Source: Ceratotherium simum simum
Lineage: Eukaryota > Chordata > Mammalia > Perissodactyla > Rhinocerotidae
Direction of reading: 5' to 3'
Assembly (NCBI RefSeq): GCF_000283155.1
Contig: NW_004454239.1
Coordinates: 8,602,820 to 8,666,819, forward strand
DNA: 64,000 bases
Positions 44,640 through 56,000 of the stretch are shown here, in pieces (positions within the stretch are counted from its first letter, which is position 1; each line of letters starts with the position of its first letter). Under the pieces are notes generated by a model, which saw only the letters and a list, made by a program, of their open reading frames with translations, was not told the origin of the DNA and searched no databases. A program made the position numbers and the translations under genes.

Positions 44640-45078
44640 ATCTCCATTTACCCCTCCAGGTTCATTTTTCCACTTTTCCATCTTGCTGTGTGCCCAGCAG
44701 GTTAATTTTTACGAATACATCCACAGGCTCCCTCGCCCTCTGGCTTCCCATTGGGTTCAGCGGGTGGGCAGCTCTGGCAAGACCCTGGCAGGTGGGAGGG
44801 GAGTGAGCTTCCCCTGCCAGCTCCCTAGATAGCAGGTCTCTGTGTCAGCTGCATTCCTCAGCTCTCTCCAGATTTTCGAAATTGCTTTTTCCTCATTTCC
44901 CTATCGGCCTAGAGTTGGTAACAGCTTCCTATTGTTGCTAGCCCCAGAGTGCTTCACCATCCCTTACGTTTTTGTTTGTGTCTTTACTTTTCCCGCACTA
45001 TAATTAGTCCCTTTATTAAAGTTTCCTCAAATATCCCGCTAGAATGTGCCACTTGTTTCCTGCTGGGACCCTGACTGA
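44640..45078 (+). repeat. LTR-like dispersed repeat, copy 2 (unclassified)
   Basis: C/T-rich body, then 'tagagttggtaacagcttcc', 'tattgttgctagccccagag', 'tgcttcaccatcccttacgt', 'ctataattagtccctttatt', 'aaagtttcctcaaatatccc', 'gtgccacttgtttcctgctg' and the terminal 'gggaccctgactgata'. Same ordered motifs as 36290-36530. Sits between two antisense L1 pieces, consistent with insertion into that L1. Confidence 0.5.
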
Positions 45079-45092
45079 TATAGCATGTTTCT

Positions 45093-45328
45093 CTTTTTTT
45101 TGTGAGGAAGATCGGCCCTGAGCTAACATCTGCCAATCCTCCTCCTTTTGCTGAGGAAGACTGGCCCTGGGCTAACATCCATGCCCATCTTCCTCCACTT
45201 TATATGGGACGCCGCCACAGCATGGCACAAGTGGTGCGTCAGAATGCACCCGGGATCCGAACCGGTGAACCGCGGGCCACTGCAGTGGAGCACGCGCACT
45301 TAATCGCTTGTGCCACCGGGCTGGTCCC
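45093..45328 (-). mobile_element. ERE (equine tRNA-derived SINE), full length
   Basis: T run (45094-45101), 'gaggaagatcggccctgagc', 'gaggaagactggccctgggc', 'gggacgccgccacagcatgg', 'gggatccgaaccggtgaacc' (antisense B-box) and end 'gtgccaccgggctggtcc'. Flanked by TATAGCATGTTTCT (45079-45092) and TATAGTATGTTTCT (45329-45342), a 14-bp duplication with one mismatch. It inserted exactly at the end of the LTR-like repeat. Confidence 0.95.
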
Positions 45329-45389
45329 TATAGTATGTTTCTTTATTCCCATTTCCACTTATATCCAGTATAATAACATCTTCTACTAT

Positions 45390-45620
45390 TATATTCCATC
45401 TTAGACATAGGCGTTTTTGTTAGCTTTTCATAAATATTCTACACGCTTGTTACTGTTAATAAATTGGGATTCTTTTTCTCTATATGTTTTCTAGTTGGTT
45501 ATAACTGTGACAAAAGTAATCTTCAGAATTATTTTTGTTTATTTCACTTGATACCCTGCAAAATAGTCAGCATCTTTATCTTGTTACTGCTATTCATGTT
45601 TCCCATTTATAACACTATTG
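45390..45620 (-). mobile_element. L1 fragment, antisense (continuation)
   Basis: 'attctacacgcttgttactg', 'taaattgggattctttttct', 'tatgttttctagttggttat' and 'cacttgataccctgcaaaat' follow antisense L1 after the region at 44430-44639 ('aaatgggattgttttcttaa...ctagttcattgt...gtatcctgcaac'). Confidence 0.6.
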
Positions 45621-45694
45621 AATATTGGTTTGATATAGTCTTTATTTTTATGTTGTATTGTTTGATTGCAATATTTTTCTACTGTGCTTGTCTG

Positions 45695-46010
45695 GAAAAT
45701 TAGCTCTGGCTGTTAAAACACAAAAGCTCCTGAAATCTCAGTGGCTTAGCGAAATGAAGATTGAATTTCTCACTCACGAGCAGTCAGCGTCAGCCAGGCC
45801 ATTCACTCTCCTGCAGTCATATCACCGGATCACAGCTCTCAGAGGTCATCTGGCAGGGAAGAGAGAGCAAGAAAAGCTCATGCATGGGTGATTTACCACT
45901 TGCACTTAATCCTATCGTCCAGCATTGAGTACATGGGGAATAGAAAGTACAGAGGAACATGTGAGAATTTGGTGTGTACTTAGAGTCTCTACTGTAGAAG
46001 TATCCTTCCA
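45695..46010. repeat. Possible old LTR-like repeat
   Basis: 'gctgttaaaacacaaaagct', 'cctgaaatctcagtggctta', 'gaatttctcactcacgagca', 'gatcacagctctcagaggtc' resemble the start of several ERVL/MaLR-type LTRs ('ctgtaacaaa...cagtggcttaaa...tttctcactcac'). Weak; no internal sequence. Confidence 0.35.
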
Positions 46011-46114
46011 AGACTAATTTCATAAAGTATATTAAGAATAGGTGTTAAAGTTTTGTCCAGGGCCTTTTGGCAAGTTATTGACAATAAATAAATAAAAATG
46101 ATTTTTATTAGGTT

Positions 46115-46305
46115 ATTGTTCACAACCTCTGTGCTATGTAACTTAGACAAGATATTCAAACTTTTTGTGTTTCTGTTCCTTTATTTGTTCAATGGAGATA
46201 AGAACACCATCATTGTTTAGGGCTGTTTCGAATTTTAAATGAGTTAACACAAATGAGGTACTTATACCAGTGTCCAGCACATATTAGGAAATCTTTTAGC
46301 ATAAT
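46115..46305 (+). mobile_element. MIR SINE, sense
   Basis: 'gtgctatgtaacttagacaa', 'tgtttctgttcctttatttg', 'ttcaatggagataagaacac', 'gggctgtttcgaattttaaa', 'tgagttaacacaaatgaggt', 'cagtgtccagcacatattag' give nearly the whole MIR from core to 3' end. Confidence 0.75.
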
Positions 46306-48759
46306 ACCTAACATTTATCGTGTCCTTATTGTGAAATAATTTTTGAATTTTGGGGGATAACATAGTATTATTTCAATATATTGATTCTTTTAATATACTG
46401 TTTTACTTGTTAATATTTTAAAGTTTTGCATCTACATTTATACAATTATTAACTACTGGAAATACATTTATACCAATTTTTCCTGGAGGAAAGTCTTAAC
46501 TATGTAATTAATTCCCTGTATACATAGAATTAGATACATAATGTTCACGTTTTTGTCAGGTTCTGAATAAACTAGAAATGCAGTTTTTATTTCCTTCTTG
46601 AATCAAACGATATTTAGAGGAGCCCTTACAGTGTCCAGGCAAGTTCAGGCATTGCCTCCGCTCACAGGGTAGTCTCAAAAAATTACCCCAGAGTGAGCCA
46701 CAAATATGATTATTTTTTATGTATTTCATGACAAGAATAACAGGGTTAACGTGCATCCTTGCTAGTTTTTCTAGCAATTTCAGTCTTCTAATAGGTGTAA
46801 ATTTGCTTGCTTTAAGAGAGAATTTATAACAATGAGTATAATTTTAACTAAAAGTGTGGTTAGTTTATTGCCGGAAAGAGAGAATAAACTCTAAACAGAG
46901 CGCACCGTTCCCATAGTTTTCCAAGCTCCCTCCAGCATTCCTTACATCTAGGCTCTAAAATGCGCCTCCCCCGTCTGTTTTCTCTCTTTTTCTACTGTAT
47001 TTCTGGGAATTGGAGTGCTGGACTGAAACAGCAGGGGTGGGGTAATGAAATAGTTATGTCCCTCTTCACTGAGTATGGGGCAGGGGTTCGTATCCCACAG
47101 GTTGTTACGATTTTCTATCTGTGAGAAAAGAACTAGGTAGAAACAGGTGGACTAAAACTACTTATCATCTTTTTCCTAATTTGCTATGCTGTCTTAACTA
47201 AATGCTTGATCTGATCCTTAATTATTGAACATTATTCTAAATTTCTAAATTTAATTAATTCATCAATATTCTAAATCTCCATTGCTCTAGAACCTTTAAA
47301 TCTTTCTTTAGGGTACTATGAATGTTTGAATGGAAAGGTGGAGAGAACACCAGGCATTGGTAGCTTACTACTGACAAAATAAGATGCATGTCTTGTGCCT
47401 GTGCATATCACAGAGGAGGGAAGCATGAAATAGATCTTCTGCAGAGGATTCCAAACAATAAACTCGTACATCAAAAGTGGTTGTGCTGATTTTCTGACAC
47501 AGACCCTAACCTTTAACATTTGTCTAGGGGTCTCTCTGCCTTGACCCAGCAAGGACTTAAGAGAAGATAATTCTTGCATTTCACCCACCCTCCAAATGTG
47601 TAATTTGTAATATATTATTAGCACTTTAGGCCCTTGCTGAGATCATTTAGTTCTTAATAGCAATATCACATTCCATTCGGATTTGTTTTATGAGTACAGA
47701 ATTATTTGGGATCTGCAGCAACATTTCCATCTCTCTGTATCCTGTTATTTTCCTTACTCCATCTACCACCCTGGGAATTATAAGAATATATTTTCCCAAA
47801 GGCTTAAGTAAGTCCACCAGAGCAGACATCAGCATTATTTCTTATTTAGTCTAACACTTCTCTTCTTGAGTACTATCATATGCTCCTGTGAGGAGTTCTT
47901 GGAGAGGAGCTCAACTCTGTTTTGCACTGGGATATTTCCCAACCTACTACAGGAAAAGAAGCCTTGTAAGGTTCAGGAGTAATAGGAAAGATTTATTAAC
48001 CTGCTTTTCCAGAAGTATATGGAATCAACTGGAAGCTGCCCAGACTTCATGAGAGTTTGTTACAACCCAGCTGAAAACAGGAAAAGTGGGAAGGGGGAAG
48101 TTGGTATCATGCTGTGATGAATGATCAGGTAATGATGATTTACTCTCACTATCAGTAGAGATGGCTATAGTTGCAGCAGAATTAATACCATCAATCTGCT
48201 TGAAAACTGAGATTGTATCTGTGGGACTTTCTGGTTGGATGGGAAGGTCTCATCATTCTGGCTCATCTCAGCATGATGTGGCCTCCCTTTCAGAGATGGT
48301 GAACCTGGCTCTGGGAGATAGAGATCACAGAGGTGACTCCAGCAGCAGACACATCATCCCTCATAGATGTGGAAAGTAGCCACTCCTGCCACCCCATGCT
48401 GGACCCTGGATAAAAAACGGACAGAATGTGATAGCTTGATGGGATAGGAGGTCCGGAGCTGTTTATGGCCACTGAATTCTGAATTTGGAGAATGGCCTCC
48501 AAATCCACACCAACTACCCATAACCCACCAATTAGGTTGAGACTAATTAGTTCTCAAAAGCTCATTATTAAAAGCCATATCTCCTTCTCTTTGATTCATC
48601 ATTGTTGTCTCCATTTCCCTTAGTAGCATACATGTATCTTTCATCCACAAGAATTGATACTTATCTTCAGAATAATGAAAGTCATCTATTTGCTGTTCTT
48701 TGTATGAAACAAAAATCAGTTTTGGTTTTAACTCCATAGAATCCCCTAGTTTCACTGAA
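46306..48759. other. AT-rich stretch, no recognised gene
   Basis: Antisense frames at 47835-47647, 48508-48290 and 48755-48543 read with a protein-like composition but no domain I can name, and the frames are short (see findings). 47210-47270 has a run of 'attctaaatt' repeats. No confident repeat recognised. Confidence 0.35.
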
Positions 48760-48960
48760 CCTGTTCTTCCACATTATTTTCCTGCTCTTGGACAAGACAA
48801 CTCCCTTGGAGCCGCTGTCTCCTAAACTGAAATCTAGGACTACTAATAACACTACTTACTTTACAGGAATCTTGTGAGGGTTAAATTCTTAATGGAGCTA
48901 AAACTTGAACACATTTCTTGGCAGATACTGAGTTCAAAAAATGGTAACTCTATTTATTTG
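48760..48960 (+). mobile_element. MIR SINE, sense
   Basis: 'ttggacaagacaactccctt', 'tctcctaaactgaaatctag', 'actactaataacactactta', 'caggaatcttgtgagggtta', 'aattcttaatggagctaaaa' follow sense MIR. Diverged in the core. Confidence 0.6.
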
Positions 48961-49344
48961 TTTATTGATGTCCATTCTGGATCATCGTCTTTCCAGACTG
49001 AAGAAAACTCACCTGTTCAGTGTGATTTCATAAGAAAGCTCCTCCCTTAGTCTCTTGATCCTATAAGTTCCTCTTCTGCATGCTCATTTGAGCTCTGCAA
49101 TGTCATGTCACCTAATGGGCAAGTATGTGGTAGGTGCTAAATAAATATTGGATAAGCATCAAAGAGATGAGTGGTAGTCTTGAAGAAGAATGCTTTCATC
49201 CTAGAGATGTCTGGAAGAATTGTAATTCATGGTGTCAATGAGCTTCATCATCAGGTACTCACCTGGCCGATCATTTTAGTCAGATAACTCAAATTCAGAT
49301 AATTCACACAAGATAACTAAAGCAATAGTTTACTCTATTTACTC
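48961..49344. other. Stretch with an L2-like 3' end
   Basis: 49080-49165 carries 'gcaagtatgtggtaggtgct' + 'aaataaatattggataa', resembling a sense L2/MIR terminus. The remainder is unassigned. Confidence 0.45.
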
Positions 49345-49540
49345 CTGACTGTGTGTTGGACATCTTGCCAAGTATTCTACATATGATATTCCATATTATC
49401 CTCAAGACAGACATCCCTGTTATTATTATCCTTGTTTACCAGTGTGAAGATTGGCAAAATTAAATAAAATTTTCTGTTATATCAGAGCTAAGAGAGGCAA
49501 GAATGGAACCCACATGTGCCTGGAGCCCTTACCTACTGCT
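49345..49540 (-). mobile_element. MIR SINE, antisense
   Basis: 'tgtgtgttggacatcttgcc', 'aagtattctacatatgatat', 'cctgttattattatccttgt', 'accagtgtgaagattggc' and 'ggcaagaatggaacccacat' follow antisense MIR from its 3' section to the tRNA-like part. Confidence 0.65.
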
Positions 49541-50499
49541 TATTAGATGTTGATCTCAAAATCTCACCCAGGTATCAAGGCTTCCATCTGGAAGTGATAT
49601 CTGCCACATCCATTAGGGGGTGGTTCTTTAACAGGAAAAGAGTGCCAGTCATCCTAAAAGTGTATATGACTATTTGGCTGTCCAGGAACATGGATGCCCA
49701 GAAAGAACAACAGAATATTGTTTTTGAGACTGAGACACCCACATTTGTAGGAGTGGCTCCCTGTCCTGGGATGTGTGGGAGAGTTGCGTGAGCACTGAGC
49801 CTGAGCCTTAGGGCTGGTGCTCAGTCCCCTCGGAATTGCCCTTTGATTTTAGGGAAACTCCTCTCTGAGCCCCAGTTCTCACCTCTGTAAAATGAAAGTG
49901 GAAGAAGACTTGACAAAATCTTTTATTTTGACCTTCTGTGGTTATACAAAACCCTAAATTCTGGAAAACACAGAACTCTTCAAATAATATGAGGTCTATA
50001 GAAGGTTTATTAGATCCCAGAAAGAACTAGCTTGTTTGCTCGAATAGCTCATGATCCTGGAGCTTAAAGAGGTCTTGGTAGGTTAATAAGACCAGCACCT
50101 GCCGTCTGACAGCTCCTGAATTGATGTGAAGTTCAGCAAAATCTGCAGGGGAGATAGAATACTGTCTAGGGAAAGCTTCTACATTTGTCTAGGGGGAATA
50201 AATCCATGGATTCCAATAGAAGCTCAGAAATGGAGAAATTTTCATGAAAAGGACCAAGTAGAGAAGATACATCTGGGTAGAAAAAGAGCATGAGGTGGAA
50301 CTTGGGGCAAGGGTTAAAGACATATGGCATGCACACAGAGTTAGCGTAGTTAGATTCTTCTTCCCCAAACCACTGCCTTGGCTTTCTCTTTCAGGATTCT
50401 TTCAACCAAAAAAGAGATTATGCAGTCATTAGGTGGAAAACATACATTTGATATTAGTCTTATTGACAATTAATTACTTGCTCTTTTTCCCAAAATAAC
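49541..50499. other. Unassigned stretch, weak MIR core
   Basis: 49845-49920 ('tttagggaaactcctctctg', 'cacctctgtaaaatgaaag') is probably a sense MIR core. The remainder has no recognised repeat or gene. Confidence 0.4.
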
Positions 50500-51020
50500 T
50501 GTCACTCTGTCACTGACTAGGCGCCTTGAGAAACTCTAAGATGGACTTGGTGCCTTGAGAAACTCTAAGATGGGCTTGGTGCCTTGAGAAACTCTAAGAT
50601 GGGTTTGGAAGAAATTAACTTTTTCCAAGTTGTTTCTTTCCCTTTTGTATGTTAAGGAGATATAATCACCAACCATCCAGAAACTGACCAAGCCTCACCA
50701 CAAGGGCTATGCCCATGACCTTTGCCTTATTTTTAATGGAAAGATCTCTCCAGGAGGAGCTTAGGCCTCATTATGTGGAAGCATGTTCTCCAGTTGAGCC
50801 TGTGCAAGAGAATACCCACCTCTCCCTTTTGAATAGTCATTTTCCAACCAAATAAAAGTTCCTGCTTCCCTTTGTTTGGGTATGCCATGACTTTAGAAAT
50901 GATTCCTCATGGCTCCCTATTTGCTGCAAAACACTTTACTTTGTGAGACAACTTCCACTGGTGTAGAGTCCTATTTAACTCACCAGGAGGCAAGCTCACT
51001 CGGTTCAGTACAAACTCCCC
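50500..51020 (+). mobile_element. Possible solo LTR (class uncertain) with a U3-like tandem repeat
   Basis: The region begins near a TG ('tgtcactctgtcactg', 50502), carries a 29-bp x3 repeat (50521-50608), and has a polyadenylation signal AATAAA at 50851-50856 followed by 'gttcctgcttccctttg'. It ends near 'ggttcagtaca' (51003-51013). This is the usual LTR order of U3 repeats, poly(A) signal and a TG...CA frame. I could not confirm a target duplication or name the family. No internal retroviral sequence was seen. Confidence 0.4.
50521..50608. repeat. Tandem repeat, 29-bp unit, 3 copies
   Basis: Units start at 50523, 50552 and 50581. Each contains 'gccttgagaaactctaagat' followed by 'ggacttggt', 'gggcttggt' and 'gggtttgg'. 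The copies differ at only a few positions, so the array is recent or homogenised. Confidence 0.95.
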
Positions 51021-52099
51021 TCCTACCTCCTCTCATTATACACCCTTAAAAAGTAAAACCTGAGTCCAGAACTAGAGAGGGGAAAGCAGAGCCAGCAGAG
51101 TGTAACTTGTAGCCTTTACTTTATGTCTCCAGCCTAACATCCTTCTTACCCAAATCAACTTCTTTCAGATTGTCAAAACACAGCCATTGGTCATTTTTAT
51201 TGTTGTTAAGAGAGAGTTCATCCTCTCTGAGAAGGACCCAATATTTTCTCCTCGTCTCTGGCTAGAGTTCCTGAAATGTTAGCTGTGTTCTCCACTGGGC
51301 ACTAAAATTCTGCTGTAACACATGGTGTTGCAGTTAAATGAAAAATGTGCTCCATTAGCAGAGCTGTAATTAATGAGAAGCCACCCAGTAGAGGTGGTGA
51401 TTACAGCCACCTTCAGGATGTGCTGCTTAATTACACAATCCAGGGCACAACCAAGATGCTTAATCCCTTGAAACCTATCTCACATCTGCTCCATTGTGGG
51501 GCCCGGACAAGACAGTCTGAGAATTGGTCTTGCTTTCATTGTTAAGTAAACAGAGCTTATAATTATATCCATAAAATAAAAGAAGTGTTTAAATATTACT
51601 TAGAACTCGTTCACATAAAAATAGGACTCCAAACATAAATGTGGTCAAAAAGTGGATAAAAATAGCTAAAAAGAGTAATTTTCTGTATTTGATGACTAAG
51701 TTAATCATAAGATGCAGACACAAAGGGAATAAACATTCTAGCTTATTGTTAAAATTTGCAAACATAATCCTTTCCTTCTCATTTCTTGCCAAACACATAA
51801 ATAAGAGAAAGCAACTAGGCACACTGCTGGCTCTTTGAACAGAAAAGAGTTGTCAGTGGGAATGATATCAGCGTCATGGATGGATGCTCAGATTTCTATA
51901 CTGATCCCTTTCCATCACTTTGTTTTCCTGCAAAGAGAACATCATAAAATATATTTCCTCTGCACACAGTTCATGATCACAATGTTAAAAACACACTGCA
52001 TTATCTTGAGTAGTTGTTGTGAGGTAAGATGTTGTCCTAGTAATTTGTATTGCTTGTAATTGTAAGTCCAAAGTTTGTAAAAAAATTTTTAAATAAAAA
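51021..52099. other. AT-rich stretch, no recognised gene
   Basis: Short frames only (51345-51545 plus, 51822-51589 minus). No repeat recognised until the L1 5' end at about 52103. Confidence 0.4.
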
Positions 52100-52102
52100 G
52101 TA

Positions 52103-53055
52103 GGAGGCTTCCAATTTCAGCTCTAACACGTAAAAAGCTTGGAAGACATCACTCTCATCCTTAAAACAAGATAAAAGTTGAACAAATTGAAAATCAATGA
52201 CTTTTCTTGGACACATCAGAAAGTTGAGATCACAGAGCAAACCACCTCCCTGAAATCTGGAGAGACAGGCAAATGCAGAAAGTCAAAGCTAAGATCAGCT
52301 TACTTGGATCAGAAGCCACTAGAGCTATAATCTGGTAGGAACACATAAATGGTCATTCTGATGAATTGCTGAAGGTTGAGTGTGGACTAGCATGAGAGGG
52401 AGAAACTCCTTAGGACCACAGTCTTAGGGGAAGTCCACACTATTATGAGTTTTAAGTCCAGGAACTCCACCAGGTTCTCATAGTGAAGACCTGAGAAAAA
52501 TCCCCTGGTGGCCGGGGGAGGAAAAGTAACCATTCTGAAATACACCCAGAGCATTTTCCACAAAAATAGACTACTCTCTAGGGGGAAAGAATTTATGAGA
52601 GCCTTATCACAGTTAGGGGAAAGGACATTTATCCGACACAACTCCTTTCTAGGTTTCATATAGCATCTAAAGGAGTGGAGGAGCTAGCACTTGTGAATTT
52701 TACAGCCCAGAGACATAGGCCCACTAAAAGAGTGAGAGTGAACCATGAGATTGTAGAATGCTTCCCATTGACCACACCTTACCATCACATCAACAGCTCC
52801 GACGTACTAATAGTCAATACAGATAAAAGAAGGGTGAGGCACAAACTCTATTTAGGGAGGAGTACTTAGGGAAGCCCAAAGACAACAGGGGTGACTAAAA
52901 CAAGGACACTAGGGGAATTCAAAAACTCTGGCACATACAGCTACAGGAAATATTAAAGCACAGCCCAATTCCTAGCCAGATTAACATAAAACCTCACATT
53001 AAGAGTCAAGTACCTCAGTTTTTATTACCTAATACATCATCAAAATTATATTAGC
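52103..53055 (+). mobile_element. Older L1M element, 5' part (left half)
   Basis: Aligns by eye to the first part of the L1 at 53071: both start with a 'cttccaattt/cttccaattc' run and 'aacacgtaa.aagct' (52124 region versus 53092 region). Both then share 'aaaattgaa', 'ttcttgga/cttagacc', 'gagatcacag', 'gtgtgg...gagaaactcc', 'ccaggttctcatagtgaa' and 'cccagagacataggcccact'. It stops at the target-site duplication of the younger L1 and resumes at 58966. No intact ORF. Confidence 0.8.
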
Positions 53056-53070
53056 AAAAATACATCAACA
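53056..53070. repeat. Target-site duplication (left) of nested L1
   Basis: AAAAATACATCAACA, identical to 58951-58965. It belongs to the older L1 and was duplicated by the insertion. Confidence 0.95.
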
Positions 53071-56000
53071 GACTTCCAATTCCTGGTCCAACACGTAAGA
53101 AGCTCAGAAGTCACCACTCAATCCAAATAAGAAGTAAAAAAACTGAACAAACTAAAAAACCAACAACTCTTCTTAGACCCATAAGAGAAGTGAGATCACA
53201 GGGAACACTACTGCTCAAAAAATTAGAGAGACCAACAGGTGAATACGGAAAATCACAACTTGTTGGAGCAGAAATCAACCAGCAGAAACCTCTGCAGCAG
53301 CCAGTGTCAGGGTAGGGAAACCTGTAGTATATAAATTGATGGAGGCTCAGTGTGAGCAAATCTAAGATAAAAACTCCAAGGGGACTAATCACTCTGGAGG
53401 CCCCCACGCTTCTGTGAGTTTTACCTTCTGGAGCTCAATTAGGTTCTCATAGTGAATATTAGAGAAATATACCCTCAGGCTTCTGGCAGTGGGAGGGGAA
53501 AATGAATCATTTTGATATATTCCAGAATAGTCTATTCTTCTTAGCAAGGTCTGCTATCAGGAGAAACTCTTTAACCAGAGTCTAACCTAATGGAGTTTTA
53601 TCAGAGCCTAGCTGACCTGGGGGGAGGGAAATACCCTACTGTAGGGGGTGAAACCAAGAAACATGTGTCAAGTTCACAGTCCAGAGGCACAGGCTCACTA
53701 AAAGACTGAGACCTTATCACAGGACTATACCACACTGCCCCTCCCCGCACACCTTACCACCGCATTACCAAAGGCCTGATTACAGCAGCTCTTTTTAGCT
53801 AGTACATAATGTTTAGCTATCGAGAAAAAAATTGCAAGATGTATTAAAAGGCAAAAACTTCAATTTGAAGAGACAGAACAAGCATCAGAACCAGACTAAC
53901 ATATTAAAGTCATGTTGGGAATATCAGACTGAGAATTTAAGACAACTATGACTGGTATGCTAAGGGTTATGAACAAAGTAGACATCATGCAAGAACTGAT
54001 GGGCATTGTAACCAGAGAGATTGAAATTCTAAGAAAGAACCCAAAGAAATGCTAGAAATCAAAAGTACTGTAACAAAAATGAAGAATGCCTTTGATTGGC
54101 TTATTAGTAGACTGGACATGGCTGAGAAAAGGATCTCTGAGTTTGGGTATATCTAAATAGAAACTGCAAAAACTGAAAAACAAAGATAAAAAAGACTGAA
54201 AAAAAAAGAACAAAATATCTGAAAACTGTGTGAAAACTACAAAAGGCGTAACGTATATGTAATGGGAATACCAGAAGGAGAAGAGAGAAGGGAATAGAAA
54301 AAATATTTGAAACAATAACTGACAATTTCCCCAAATTAATGTCAGTCACCAAGCCACAGATCCAGGAAGGTCAGAGAACACCAAACAGGATAAATGCCAG
54401 AAGAACTACATCTAGACATATACTTTTCAAACTACAGAAACTCAAAGATAAAAGAGGGAAAGAAAAAACCTTACCTATAGAGGAATAAATGTAAGAATTA
54501 TGTCTGACTTCTCCTTAGAAACAATGCAGCAAGAAGAGACTGGAGTGAGATATTTCCAGTGTTAAGGGCAAGGATACAAGATACAGAAGGGAGGAATTAG
54601 GATTATTTTGGTATTATAAGATACTGTCACTATCCATGAAGTGGTATAGTGTTATTTGAAAGTGGACTTGGATTAGTTGTACATGTATATTGCAAACTCT
54701 AGAGCAACCACTGAAAAAGGAAAAAGAAAAAATATAACTGATATGCTAAGAAAGGTGAGAAAATGGAATCATGTAAAATGCTCATTTAAAACCACATAAG
54801 GGAGAAAAAGAGTGAAAGACAAAAATAAGAACAAGGGCAAAAAATAAAAAATGGTAACAAATATGATAGATATTAATCCATTTATATCAATAATCACTGT
54901 AACATCAATGGTCTAAATGCACCAACTAAGGACAGAGATTGTCAGAGTGGATTAAAAAACAATACCTAACTATATAATGTCTGCCAGAAACCAACTTTAA
55001 ATATAAAGAAACATATAGATTTATAGTAAATGGATGGAAAAAGAAACACCATGTTCACATAAATCAAAAGAAAGTGGAAGTAGCTGTATTAATGTTTGAC
55101 AAAGCCAACTTCAGACTAACGAATGTTGTCAGGAATAAAGAGGGGCATTACATAATGATAAAGAGGTCAATTCTCCAAGAAGATATAACAATCTTTAATG
55201 TATATGTGCCCAGTGACATACTGTCAAACTATGATGCAAGAACCAATAAAACTGCAAGGAGAAATAGATGAATCCACCATTTAGTTGGAGAATTGAACAC
55301 TCTGCTATCAAAAATGGACAGATCCAGCAGGTAGAACATCAGTCAGGAGACAATTGAATTCAACAACACCATCTATCAACTGAATATAATGGACACATAT
55401 AGACGACTTCATCCCACAATGGCATATTACACATTCTTCTCAAGCTCACATGGAGGATTACCTGAGATAGACCACATTCTGGGCCATGAAATACACCTTA
55501 ACAGATTTAAAATAGGTACAGTTTGCTCTCAGATCAAAATGGAATTTACCTACAAATCTATAACAGAAAGATACCTGAAAAATCCCAAAGTATGTGGAAA
55601 TTAAGTAACACACTTCTAAATAATACATGGGTAAAAGAAGAAATCTCAAGAGAAATTTAAAAATATTTCAAACTCAGCGAAAATGAAAGCACAGCTTATC
55701 AAAACTTGTGCAATGCAGCAGAAGCCATGCTTAGAGGGAAATTTATAGCATTGAGTGCATATATAAGAAAGGAAGAAAGATCTAAAATCAATAATCTACA
55801 TTCTCTACCTTAGAAAATGAGGAAAAAAAGAAAAAAATTAAATCCAAAGAAAGCAGAAGAAAAGACGTTATAAAAATTAGAGCCAAAATCAATGGAATTG
55901 AAAACAGGAATTTTTAGAGAAAATCAATGAAACCAAAAGCTGGTTCTTTGGAAAGATCAATAAAATCAATAAGCGTATAGCTAGGCTAACTAAGAAAAAA

